From Helichrysum umbraculigerum (Eukaryota; Streptophyta; Magnoliopsida; Asterales; Asteraceae): a stretch of DNA of 64,000 bases. A program made the position numbers and the translations under genes. Shown here piece after piece: positions 1 through 11,549 of this stretch. Location: the NCBI GenBank assembly GCA_949592205.1, contig CATIUR010000001.1:69235559-69299558 (forward strand). Reading direction: 5' to 3'. The notes beneath the pieces were generated by a model that was not told the DNA's origin, did not search any database, and saw only the letters and a list, made by a program, of their open reading frames with translations. Position 1 is the first letter of the stretch, and each line of letters opens with the position of its first letter.

Positions 1-59
1 ACATCTTATTGTTTCCAAAGTTAACAATTACAAAAAAAAAAAAATCAGAAAGTTCAGTT

Positions 60-205
60 CGTAGAAACTCGACTCGCAAAACAGGAACTCAGTTCGCAGG
101 ACGGAACTCGGTTCGTAGGATTGAACTCGGTTCGTGAAACTGAACTCGGTTCGTGAAACTGAACTCGGTTCGTGAGATTGAACTCGGTTCGTACAATCGG
201 CTGAA
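60..205. repeat. Tandem array of a 19-20 bp GAAC/GTTC inverted-repeat motif in the leader
   Basis: About six units, 19-20 bp apart, share the core GAACTCGGTTCGT, which contains the inverted repeat GAAC-tcg-GTTC. The left-hand units change into CTCGACTCGC, a sequence that also appears in the LTR array at 668-835. The same motif family is therefore present in both the leader and the LTR of this element. Confidence 0.75.
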
Positions 206-388
206 AACCCCAAAAACGTAAATTTTAGGTTTTTTAATCGACTAAACCCTAAGATTTCGGTCGAATTCGAACCTAAACACTTCCAGAGACTGATTTTGAT
301 CGTTTTTACGCACTATTGCACGTACCAACAACCCTAAATCAACCGTTATTATCCAAAACCCTCGAACTTAATCGTATTTAGCCCGAAA

Positions 389-400
389 GCTCTGATACCA
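389..400 (-). other. Primer-binding site, initiator tRNA-Met type
   Basis: On the minus strand the sequence is TGGTATCAGAGC, the classic complement of the 3' end of plant initiator tRNA-Met. It lies 2 bp from the LTR edge and fixes the element's orientation. Confidence 0.85.
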
Positions 401-654
401 ATTGTAAGTCCTGTGTGTTATGGATCGATAACGAGGTTATCTTTAGGTATTAAGGCGCAGAATTCCTCAATACTTGGTTCACAGATTGTGAACGAATTGT
501 TTCGCAAGATAATAGCGAATTGATTATCAACAAGGTTTTGTATCGATTAATTAATGTTAATCGATCAATACCTAACCTTAGAATGCTTAGAATTTCAATA
601 ACAAGCTCTGGAAAACGAATTGGCAAAAGTTCTAATTGTTTAAACCCTAATTTT

Positions 655-665
655 GTATATATAAG
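655..665 (-). promoter_or_regulatory. TATA box of the LTR promoter
   Basis: The minus-strand sequence CTTATATATAC lies just downstream, in the element's sense, of the motif array at 668-835. Confidence 0.5.
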
Positions 666-667
666 AT

Positions 668-835
668 TTCTGCCGACTCGACTCGCAGCCCGATGAGCTC
701 TGCGAGTCGACTGACTTCGCAGCCCAAAACTAAGCCCATTCTGGTCTCAGTTCGTTGCCACCTCTGCGAGCCCAGATCTCGACTCGCAGAACTCAATCCT
801 GCGACTTGAGATCTCATCTCGCAGACAGACTTTAG
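668..835. repeat. CTCGCAG/CTGCGAG inverted-repeat cassette in the LTR
   Basis: The best unit is a perfect 10-bp inverted repeat, CGACTCGCAG at 679-688 and CTGCGAGTCG at 700-709, with an 11-bp loop. More half-sites (CTCGCAG, CTGCGAG, TTCGCAG) continue to about 835. The cassette is CG-rich against an AT-rich background and sits immediately upstream of the TATA box. Confidence 0.75.
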
Positions 836-982
836 TTTGCATTTTCATTCTCGATATTCATCTAACACTTTATCTTACTAATATATTTAACGAATATTAA
901 CAACAAACTAATATCATATCCATTATTACAATTCAAAATCAATTGTACACACTTGATTACATTAATCACTAGTACTATTACA

Positions 983-1863
983 AGCTAGATCTGTTGTCAC
1001 AAATACATGTCCCAACTATTAACTTGTTTTGATTGATTCATGCTTTGTATGATTAGTTAAGCATAATTACATTGCTTGCTAGCATTATATGAATGGTTTA
1101 GGCATCCTTTGGAAATTAAAGTAAGCTATCTTTTTCAAAAACTCAATATTTTCGCGTTTAGCTAAAAACCTTTTTTTCAAACTTTTCGCGATTAGCTAAA
1201 ATACTCCAAGCTTACAATATTTCGAATAGACTGATAGTTAGCTTTTGGTCTTTTACCGTTTTTAATTTTCACCACTTTAATTAATAAAGTGTTGAAAACT
1301 TTAAACGTGACCATCACATTTAAGCTACCGTCATTCATTTATCAAAGTCTTTAAATCTTGCAGAATAACAGTAACCGAATAAATCAACACGTGTCTGTAA
1401 TCACAAGGTAATAGCATGAATGTTTGTTTATGCTAGTTTATTGTTAACTTCATATATTTGAGGTAATTACATGGTTTTTATAAACCTCATGCTCACTTAG
1501 ATTAAGTTCACATAAACGAAAGTAAGGATAATTGCTAGCTATTTGAAAATGATGAGTTTACTTGGATTTAAGTGCTAGTATTGTTTTTGCTTTATTACCC
1601 TTGGAATAGGTTAGACACTAATGGTTGTAAAAATTGCGGATTGAGGATTGGTTGTGCCATAGGTTTAGCATAAATAATTTGCGGATATATCCATATTTTA
1701 AAGCCTACATTTCCAATTTTTGTTTAAAATTTTGAAATGTATTTAGCAAATTATTATGACTTATGCCTCTCATTTTCTTGTTATAGATTGAGGATTGGTT
1801 GTGCCATAGGTTTAGCATAAATAGCTTGCTTCATCCCCAGGAAACATTGAGTCAATCAGAAAA
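983..1863. other. Unassigned AT-rich DNA
   Basis: No coding sequence, terminal repeat or RNA gene is recognisable. The only internal structure is the direct repeat at 1639-1823. The right end may belong to the Athila-like element whose ORF begins at 1867. Confidence 0.5.
1639..1823. repeat. 38-bp direct repeat, two copies 147 bp apart
   Basis: Positions 1639-1676 and 1786-1823 carry the same sequence, beginning GATTGAGGATTGG and ending AGCATAAATA. The intervening segment does not repeat. It could be a local duplication or a footprint of a deleted insertion. Confidence 0.7.
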
Positions 1864-1866
1864 TGG

Positions 1867-2534
1867 ATGGGACAGTATTTGGGGAGCAATAGAGTTATCA
1901 TATGGCAAGATATGAGATGGCTAGGTATTCGGGACGAGTTGGAGGATTTATTGAATTATGAGACAGAAGGTCAAGAGCACACTGCTTTCTTTCAGCTTTT
2001 CACCATTGATGAGGTCGTATACCGTGAGGTTATCACAGAGATTATAATGACATACGAGTTCCATGAGAGGATGGATATCACAGATAGGAATAAAATCTCT
2101 TTTAGGTACCGTGGGAAGAGACATCATATATCTGTTGGTGATTTCGGGTTTTATCTTGGCCTCTACACTCAGTCTCATGTATAGTTTGATTGGTTCACCA
2201 AGAGCTTCCAGTCAATTTCTAGCCTACAATCACGAGGCCACAAAGACATTTGGAGACAGTTAGCGGGTTCTGAGTTCAAGAGTTGTGTAAAGTCTTCAAG
2301 GATGATCAGACCAGCTCATCATGCTCTCTACAAGTTACTTTGTTGCACTATCTTCGGGAAGAAAGAGGGTGGAGCAACCACAGCAGACGAGCTTATGTTC
2401 ATGGATGCGATCATAGGGAAAAGGAACCTGAATGTCGCATACATTCTAGCAGAGAGATTGGTGAGGGAAAGGATCGGAGAGAAGCCAGTGTTTCTAGGAG
2501 CGATCATTACGAGATTATTAGTGGGTATGGGGAT
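1867..2534 (+). pseudogene. Athila-type late ORF (ORF-1-like), first half
   Basis: The reading frame starts with an ATG at 1867 and contains a stretch resembling the domain found in Athila ORF-1 and 'putative plant transposon' proteins: an LGIRDELEDLL segment, then a block with FRYRGKRHHISVGDFG and LGLY. It sits between pol and the 3' LTR in that family, where the function is unknown (sometimes called env-like). A TAG stop interrupts the frame at 2182-2184, after which the same frame stays open to the insertion point at 2534. The frame resumes after the nested element at 10631. No membrane segment or signal peptide is evident. The family call is by motif resemblance only. Confidence 0.45.
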
Positions 2535-4590
2535 TATAACACCCGTCTCGAAATACAAGGACATTTTTTTTTTAAACATATCGGAAGCGCATGATTAATA
2601 GAAATCAGTAGATTGCATACATACATTTCAAATAGCAATCTACTTACATACAAACCTTTAAAACTAGATTATCCTAATCATTACACACATTAAGTTTAGG
2701 TGTTATAGAAATCCAAACATGTTGTTAAATCATTAAAGTATTATCCATTTCAGAGTGAACTTGTCAAACATTCCATTCCATATGTACTTCTTGCTCACCC
2801 ACATACAGAAGTAAACCTGCAAGAAGTAATGAGGGGTTAGCACGAAGCTAAGTGAATAGATCCCAAGCTATCAATCTAACTCAGCTTAACACATGTCTAT
2901 AACCAAGCAATGCACAAGCAACATAGAAGGATCGGTGGTCCTTGAGGTACCCTCATGCCGCGGATGGTTCCCCAAGTAACACTTAAAACCAACTGACGGC
3001 CAAATCAGAGGTTAAACCGATAGTTTGGTACTATTACTACACACGACGCAATTTCAGTGTCCAACACATGTACAAGGCACTTGCGAAGTCCTAGTAATAG
3101 TATCCAAACCCAACACATTAGTTGACCCCCACCAAATCAAATAGTCCACAACCATCATAGCACAATGGACGCCAATAATCAATCAAGGTTTAGCCAACAT
3201 GCCAATATAATATTAATGCAATCAATGCAATAAACCAAGTTTACCCGTTGTAACCATGTTGTTACAACTAACTTAGACTGAAAGTCCAAGATCCACTCAC
3301 CTACAATCATAGTCGTCCACTCAGTAGTCTAATGTCACTGAGTCTTCTCCACATCTAAGAATACAACAATAACACAAGTCAGTCTCTTGTATCGAATCTA
3401 TATAACATCATTCCAACATTACAAATATCCACCTTTACAATCACTTATCAAGTTTATGCTCATTATACTCATAACCTCATTTAATCAACTTTCATTATTA
3501 CCATTAACATGATTAAACCGTTAACCGGATTATTTCCATCAAATATTACTAATTCATTCAAAACCCCAACACAAGGTTTAATGAATATTTAATCCACTTA
3601 GTTACCACTTTACTCATAGATTCCCAATCAAGTGTTCCAATTAACCATTATCCTCTTTTCATCATATAACACATCATAATCATTAATTCTCTACAACACC
3701 TCATGATCACTCAATCAAATTCTCTAATTTCAAGTTAGTACTTATGTTATAATCATAAATTAGGTACTAATTGACAACCATAACATAACCAAAAGCCTCA
3801 ATTCATGTTTATCATGCAAATTCCATCAATTACCCAAAACCCATTTTGATCACAACTTATATAATATGATTAATCTAATTTTAGGTTAGGGTTTCACCTA
3901 TAATCATAAAATTAACCTTAACTAACAACCATACAAGCATTATAAGCTTTAACTTCAAGTTAATCATTATAATTTCATCCTAAACCACAAGAACCCTAAT
4001 TCCAACTTACAACTTACAACTTACAAGTTGAATCATGTTACATCTCATCATGTATGAGTTTAACTAACATCAATTTAACAACTTCAAGCCTTAATTTCGG
4101 ATTATAATCTATAACCCACAAAACCCCAAATTTTAGATTTATGAAAATCAAGAAATCAAGACTTACATGATGGTTAGAAGGATTGGAGGATGATAATCTT
4201 CAAGCAAGAAGCTTGAATTCGAATTTGTGTTCTTCAATTTGATGATTTCATCAAGTTTTTGGATTGATTAGGGTTTATGTGTGTGAATCGTATGTACGTA
4301 TGCATATGTGGGAGTTAAAACCGACCCATCAAATAATATACCATATAAATGCTAATTTTCATTCCCCGTATTTATTATTGTCTGGAACTTAAAAACCATT
4401 TGCGGGGAAATACCATTTTATTTTACCGTCAACTAAATAAATTTAAAACAAACAATATTTCACTAACCACAATATTTTCTGAGGCTTATTGACCTATTAA
4501 ATTTACAATCAAACACATATAACAAATTTAAATCGTATTTAAATTTACAGGAATACCTATTACTCCTACGCCCAATTTGAGGATGTTACA
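2535..4590 (-). repeat. 3' LTR of the gene-less Ty3 element
   Basis: It matches 8570-10625 nearly base for base. In element sense it starts TGTAACATCC and ends GGGTGTTATA, giving TG...TA rather than TG...CA. Unlike the related LTR at 57332 it has no palindrome cassette. An AG|GTGAGT splice-like junction is at 3300/3301 on the minus strand. Confidence 0.9.
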
Positions 4591-4608
4591 AATCTCTCCC
4601 CCTTAAAG
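4591..4608 (-). other. Polypurine tract
   Basis: On the minus strand, CTTTAAGGGGGAGAGATT directly precedes the 3' LTR and follows a GAGGACGAAATCTC context that is typical of plant chromoviruses. Confidence 0.8.
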
Positions 4609-7600
4609 AGATTTCGTCCTCGAAATCTAAACATCCTTAATTAATCTAGGGAATTTAATCACATCATACCTCGTGTGAAGTTTGGTTCACACTTTATTTC
4701 CAATTCCCTAACTACATAATTATTTATCACTAAATGCACATAAGGTATATGTTTTTCAACCTAATTACACATGCACATATCCAATGTACATGCTTCAATT
4801 TCTCATTTCAGCACATATAATGTACCTAATCTTATCTTCATATACACAATGAACATTTTAAAACAAGTTATCACTTAACAAAGTAAAGTAATATACTCTC
4901 ATATCCAGAATCTAGCGACATGCTAGATCTTTAAAATTAGTATATGAATTCTATCTTTTTCAATAACGAAAACAGTGGTTATGGAAACCACAATACACAT
5001 ATCATCAATGAAGTTTAAATTTCAATTATAACTAGCATCCACGCTAATATCCACATATCACTGAGGTACATGAAACCCATTTTTTATTAAAATATCTCGG
5101 AATCATGTAACACTAACCACATATTAATAAGCAAAGTAGAGGTCAAATCCTACGGTTAATACCATTATCATATAGTTACACAATCACTTAGCACCAAATT
5201 ATATTTGGATACATGCTAAATCTCGTTCAATGGGTACCTTGCTATACTAGCACACGTACCACATTATCAAAATGTGCTAATCATCAACACATTTTCAACA
5301 ATATCATCTCAATAATTGTATCTAGTCGACCTCTACATTAGCTTATCTCATCACATATCTTTTCAAATTACAATTTACTACTTTATCTAGTCATTAGATA
5401 AGCAAAAATACGAAAGATTATATGTAATTCGCACATAATTATAATAAGATTATCAATCCAACAAGTAAACTCTTATTTTCCTGACTATTTTACTTTTTCC
5501 CTACAATAGGCTATCCAACCATGGTAGTCTTTACCAAGCTTTAATTATCATCACCGAATAACCACTCATACGTTTTAACAAGTAATAGAAACAGTCCAAA
5601 ATTCTTCCTTTATAATGATATCACATTAATCAATAGTTTTAGTAGTTTACTACTACCTCAATTTTAGTCAATCAATAACTATTTCATAACCGCAGGTCAA
5701 CCTATATCATCCGTTATTTAAAATCATTTAGCTTCATTGGGTACTTAATAGCCTCAACAACTCCATGTGTAATGGCATAATATAAATACGTTGGCCAGAC
5801 GTCGTCATATTATGTCAGTCACACTTCATTCTCAGGCCACTTCATACCATTAATCTTCAAAGTGATTAATCTTTAATTTCATATATATCATTAACAATGA
5901 TATCACTTTAACAACAAGTACAAAATCAGATATTAACTTGTTACCTATTCCACATATTCCTTGGAATGTAAGACTAATCATATAGTCAGGTGGATATAAT
6001 CAACACAGACATTAAACACCATTTTCACCATCTCATTAACACAGGTGTAATGTCTAACACAACCACCTCCATCAATACTTTTAGTACCTAGCACAATTTC
6101 AAGCACTAGTATAGCAATTAATATTAATAGTGCATTACATAAGGTTTAATACTAAATATATTATCACTATTATGTGCAATTCTTAACATATTATCATCAA
6201 TCTATACTTCTTTAGTTTAGTTACAATTGAGCATTTCCTGTTCGATTATCATATAGATACAAGCTCATGTACTTAACTCACAATTCTTAAAATGCTCACT
6301 TCAATCAATTTTTAATGTTCTACATGATTCAATTGATTCACCTATATGATCCACATAATCCCATACTCAAGATTTATTAACCCTGGTTAGTAATAATCAA
6401 CAATACCAATTGCTATTCGAATTTGCAGTTAAATAAACCGTCTATGAACATCTTATACATAATAATATATGTGGACCTCTTAAAACAAGTTTTTACATTA
6501 TATTTAGTCATAGGAATGATCTCTGGGCTCAAAGGAACAAAAGCCCAATACAAATCATAAGCTAAAAGTCCGAAATGAGGTCCGAAAAACAATAAAACGC
6601 GACTTTCGGGCCCCAAAGGACCCCGAAGTGCCGAAAACTGACAGGGCTCATGGCAAAGCGATGAGCTTTGACCATTGGCCCGTTTTTGAGTGGATATGTA
6701 AATTTCATCTTAATCGGACACCGAAATTTCTTAACGGAAATTCTACGTCCAACGTTACGTCGAACGTCGAAATTTTTACGAACTTTCATATTAAACTCAC
6801 TTAATATAACACATAACACAAGAAATGTCTCAATAAGAGGGGAATCCGCCGGATTCTGGGGAATCCGCCGGATTCTGGGGAATCCGCCCGGATTGAAGGG
6901 AATACGCCCGGATTCCGGGGAATCCGCCGTATTCAAGGCCAAGTTTTGGGACAGAACCATTTTTAAGGAATCCGGTCAAGGAATCCGTCCGGATTCATGG
7001 GAATCCGTCCGGATTCAAGGGAATCCGTCCGGATTCAACCTGCTGTAACAAGTCTGCAATTTTAGTGCAAAAATACGAAACTCAAACGCGCATATCTCCT
7101 AAACCGTAAAGAGTTAGACTCTGAAATTTCGCAGGCACCCTCATATAATCAAAATGAAACTTTCCATTTTTCCACTTTTTCAAATTACACGTTTTACGAG
7201 AAAACGGACATATAACCAATTTTAGGCCATTTTGGACCATTTTGGTTGACACGCTATATTCCAAACGGCATACATTCAGGGTTCCACCCTTTGCCAACAT
7301 GTTTCTACATATATTTGTGACGTGTGGGCACTTTCAACACCCTCATATACTTGTCCTATCATGTTTTAACTCATTGACCCGTTTAGGGGTTCAAATGGGC
7401 AAATTTTACCAAACAACCACATTGACTATCCAAAACACTTTCACGCACTTTGTTACTATACTTATGACTTATAGTCACTTTAACATTCATTATTTTCGAA
7501 CCAACATGCATTTTAACCATTTGACCAATAACCGACCCATTTGGGTACTTTAACAACCCATTTGGGTTTCAACCCATATAACCACTATTCAAACAGTCAA

Positions 7601-8554
7601 TTCACACTTTCTTGACTATTCCAAGTCAAACAAAACCATTTTCAATATTGGTATTATGCTATAACTCTAAAACACCAATCCACATTAAAATCATCATTTT
7701 TAAATCAATTTCAACAAATTTTCCAAATTCATAATCACTTTAACTTTTTACAACTTGTCAACACACATTTGGACTCGTTGACCACTTTGACTTTCTATCT
7801 TAACACTTTCAATACAAAGATCATAATTCAACCCAATTATGATCAATGCTAAACACATAAAAATCTAGTCACATTCAACTTGACTTTACCAAGTCAAAAC
7901 ACATATTCTAACAACTAGACTCTTTCTAATTCGCATAACAACACGACTCGAAACCTATTAATGGAGAATATCAAAATCCCATTAATTTCATCATATCAAG
8001 TCACATCAATTCAGTTTATCATTTATCAAACAATTCCCTAGCAAGGATCTATAATCACACCTTGCATTTATCAACATATTTTTACACTGTAGATACACTT
8101 AATTTCACATAATACCATTGTTACACCTTAGTCAACGATGTATCTACACAGTTCCAACACTTTGATCGAAATTTTCAATTTCCTTCTTGATTACTCATTA
8201 ACCACCTCTATCATTTTATTAGCAAGCAATATTACCAATAATTCAATTTACTTTACTAACAATCATATCATAGTAAAGCAAATAGTCAAAGCTTATTAAA
8301 ATTCATCAAGCTTATCAGAAATTACCTGGCACATCTAGGCCCACGAGTATTGAGGAATCATTGAGAATACCAGACGGTTCCTCATGTTCCTCCGTCTCCG
8401 CATCCAAAACAACACTCTTGGAACTTGTAGGTTAGTACATATTTAATAACCACATTTCATACAATTACTAAACCCCATCCCTGGAATGTTTGACTTGACA
8501 CATCATATAGATTTGGGATTGAACATAACCAATGTCCAATTCACCCAAACCTAT
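4609..8554 (-). other. Noncoding internal region of the gene-less Ty3 element
   Basis: About 3.9 kb of AT-rich sequence with no gag, protease, RT or integrase motif in any frame. It contains the palindrome array at 6838-7040. The module at about 6535-6700 resembles the one next to the array in the solo LTR at 21194-23921, with shared GGTCCGAAAA, AAAACTGAC-AGG and CCATTGG-C-GTTTTTGA blocks in the same order. Confidence 0.7.
6838..7040. repeat. GAATCCG-C-CGGATTC palindrome array
   Basis: About eight units of GAATCCG(C/T)C(C)GGATTC, most preceded by GGG, recur roughly every 20 bp. Some units carry one extra C or a C-to-T change. The first copies are perfect 7-bp inverted repeats around a single C. 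The same motif opens the array at 22697 in a different element. Confidence 0.85.
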
Positions 8555-8566
8555 GCTCTGATACCA
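8555..8566 (-). other. Primer-binding site, initiator tRNA-Met type
   Basis: The minus-strand TGGTATCAGAGC lies 3 bp from the 5' LTR edge at 8570. Confidence 0.9.
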
Positions 8567-8569
8567 ATT

Positions 8570-10625
8570 TATAACACCCGTCTCGAAATACAAGGACATT
8601 TTTTTTTTAAACATATCGGAAGCGCATGATTAATAGAAATCAGTAGATTGCATACATACATTTCAAATAGCAATCTATTTACATACAAACCTTTAAAACT
8701 AGATTATCCTAATCATTACACACATTAAGTTTAGGTGTTATAGAAATCCAAACATGTTGTTAAATCATTAAAGTATTATCCATTTCAGAGTGAACTTGTC
8801 AAACATTCCATTCCATATGTACTTCTTGCTCACCCACATACAGAAGTAAACCTGCAAGAAGTAATGAGGGGTTAGCACGAAGCTAAGTGAATAGATCCCA
8901 AGCTATCAATCTAACTCAGCTTAACACATGCCTATAACCAAGCAATGCACAAGCAACATAGAAGGATCGGTGGTCCTTGAGGTACCCTCATGCCGCGGAT
9001 GGTTCCCCAAGTAACACCTAAAACCAACTGACGGCCAAATCAGAGGTTAAACCGATAGTTTGGTACTATTACTACACACGACGCAATTTCAGTGTCCAAC
9101 ACATGTACAAGGCACTTGCGAAGTCCTAGTAATAGTATCCAAACCCAACACATTAGTTGACCCCCACCAAATCAAATAGTCCACAACTATCATAGCACAA
9201 TGGACGCCAATAATCAATCAAGGTTTAGCCAACATGCCAATATAATATTAATGCAATCAATGCAATAAACCAAGTTTACCCGTTGTAACCATGTTGTTAC
9301 AACTAACTTAGACTGAAAGTCCAAGATCCACTCACCGACAATCATAGTCGTCCACTCAGTAGTCTAATGTCACTGAGTCTTCTCCACATCTAAGAATACA
9401 ACAATAACACAAGTCAGTCTCTTGTATCGAATCTATATAACATCATTCCAACATTACAAATATCCACCTTTACAATCACTTATCAAGTTTATGCTCATTA
9501 TACTCATAACCTCATTTAATCAACTTTCATTATTACCATTAACATGATTAAACCGTTAACCGGATTATTTCCATCAAATATTACTAATTCATTCAAAACC
9601 CCAACACAAGGTTTAATGAATATTTAATCCACTTAGTTACCACTTTACTCATAGATTCCCAATCAAGTGTTCCAATTAACCATTATCCTCTTTTCATCAT
9701 ATAACACATCATAATCATTAATTCTCTACAACACCTCATGATCACTCAATCAAATTCTCTAATTTCAAGTTAGTACTTATGTTATAATCATAAATTAGGT
9801 ACTAATTGACAACCATAACATAACCAAAAGCCTCAATTCATGTTTATCATGCAAATTCCATCAATTACCCAAAACCCATTTTGATCACAACTTATATAAT
9901 ATGATTAATCTAATTTTAGGTTAGGGTTTCACCTATAATCATAAAATTAACCTTAACTAACAACCATACAAGCATTATAAGCTTTAACTTCAAGTTAATC
10001 ATTATAATTTCATCCTAAACCACAAGAACCCTAATTCCAACTTACAACTTACAACTTACAAGTTGAATCATGTTACATCTCATCATGTATGAGTTTAACT
10101 AACATCAATTTAACAACTTCAAGCCTTAATTTCGGATTATAATCTATAACCCACAAAACCCCAAATTTTAGATTTATGAAAATCAAGAAATCAAGACTTA
10201 CATGATGGTTAGAAGGATTGGAGGATGATAATCTTCAAGCAAGAAGCTTGAATTCGAATTTGTGTTCTTCAATTTGATGATTTCATCAAGTTTTTGGATT
10301 GATTAGGGTTTGTGTGTGTGAATCGTATGTACGTATGCATATGTGGGAGTTAAAACCGACCCATCAAATAATATACCATATAAATGCTAATTTTCATTCC
10401 CCGTATTTATTATTGTCTGGAACTTAAAAACCATTTGCGGGGAAATACCATTTTATTTTACCGTCAACTAAATAAATTTAAAACAAACAATATTTCACTA
10501 ACCACAATATTTTCTGAGGCTTATTGACCTATTAAATTTACAATCAAACACATATAACAAATTTAAATCGTATTTAAATTTACAGGAATACCTATTACTC
10601 CTACGCCCAATTTGAGGATGTTACA
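8570..10625 (-). repeat. 5' LTR of the gene-less Ty3 element
   Basis: It is 2056 bp long and near-identical to 2535-4590. One of the few differences changes the AG of the splice-like AG|GTGAGT junction to CG. Confidence 0.9.
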
Positions 10626-10630
10626 GGGAT

Positions 10631-11549
10631 TCTCACTGATAGTCATCGCGAGGAGTATACTCAGCACACTAGCTCGCTACCGTTTGACCTCGAGTACTGC
10701 AAGCTTATTCGGATGATTGATGAGACTAATGACAGATAGTGCTTGTGGTATTATACGCGGCAGCCCATTCCTGGATGCTTTATGACCAGGAAGCGTGCAG
10801 CTACATCGGTCAGAGATGTTGATCCCAGATCCGAGACACCAGCAGCAGTAGAGACAGCTGAGATAGCACGAGGAGCCAGCATTTCAGCACAGTCTACACA
10901 GGCTGTTGTTCATCACACATACCCGGTCACTCCTCTTACTCAGTATTATCTGTTATATGCCTTGCAGGTTATTCGTGATCAGTAGATTCTGACGGCTCGA
11001 AGGGACGGTATCCCAGTTCCTAAGCCTTTTCTTTACAGATGTGGACCACCACCACCACCCATTACTCGCCTACATACCACTGCCCACCCACCACCTCCAT
11101 CTAATAGACGCCCACGTACACCTACCGCATATTCCGCCCCACTACCCACTTACCGCCGACCCACATTTGATACAGAGAGGGTTTACTCAGTGCAGACCCC
11201 GACTCCAGCCCGTCAGCAGGTATCATTACCTCGACCAGTTGTACCCCTTCCCACTCATAGCCAGCATCCAGAGGCTAGTACATCCTACAGACCTAACCTA
11301 CTCTACCTTGGCACTGACAGCATTGGCCCTTGGTTAGATTTAGGTCCCATCTTCTCATACCAGGTTCCCACCGAGAGTATGCTCAGACAGACTTATCTAG
11401 GTATGTTACAGACCGCAGGTGTGACCTCTGAGACGATGCTTGCATATGGGTATGATGATGTGATGTCACTTCCAGCGATTACTCTCAAGAAGATACTGAT
11501 TCAGATGGGATTACTCGATGAGGATATTCAGAGAGTATCTAGTGGATAG
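10631..11549 (+). pseudogene. Athila-type late ORF, second half
   Basis: After the nested element and its target duplication, the frame from 2534 continues. Further in-frame TAG stops fall near 10737 and 10983. All three TAG stops in this ORF would fit C-to-T change of CAG codons. The middle is low-complexity, rich in proline, threonine and histidine (about 11040-11290). The end is a better conserved segment with LGTDSIGPWLDLG and a DDVMSLPAITLKKILIQMG stretch that stops at 11549. No enzymatic motif is visible and the function is unknown. Confidence 0.4.

Larger units (their letters stand above)
1..982 (-). mobile_element. 5' end of a minus-strand LTR retrotransposon, leaving the window on the left
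   Basis: A primer-binding site for initiator tRNA-Met (389-400, read on the minus strand) lies directly left of an LTR (403-982). The element therefore reads right to left and only its 5' LTR and about 390 bp of leader are inside the window. No coding sequence can be seen in 1-388. The short LTR (about 580 bp) and the initiator-Met primer fit a Copia element, but without gag or pol the superfamily is not settled. Confidence 0.6.
403..982 (-). repeat. 5' LTR of the partial element
   Basis: The LTR edge next to the primer-binding site is clear (TGTAAG in plus orientation). The outer edge is inferred from matching terminal inverted repeats (TGTAA / TTACA) and ends at 982. No target-site duplication can be tested because the other LTR is outside the window. 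The outer edge could be off by some tens of bases. Confidence 0.5.
2535..10625 (-). mobile_element. Non-autonomous (gene-less) Ty3 LTR retrotransposon, complete
   Basis: Two LTRs of 2056 bp (2535-4590 and 8570-10625) differ at only a handful of positions by eye. They flank about 4 kb of internal DNA without gag or pol. The right LTR is the 5' LTR because the initiator-Met primer site (8555-8566, minus strand) adjoins it. The polypurine tract (4591-4608) adjoins the left LTR. The duplicated target GGGAT is at 2530-2534 and 10626-10630. LTR ends are TGTAACA and TGTTATA, the same as in the coding element at 57332, which could be its helper. It is a young LARD-like insertion into the Athila-like ORF. 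Confidence 0.85.

Noticed and set aside
1867..2534. Calling this ORF a host nuclear gene
   Set aside because: It is followed by an Athila-type polypurine tract and LTR and contains segments resembling Athila ORF-1. The stops fit a decayed element.
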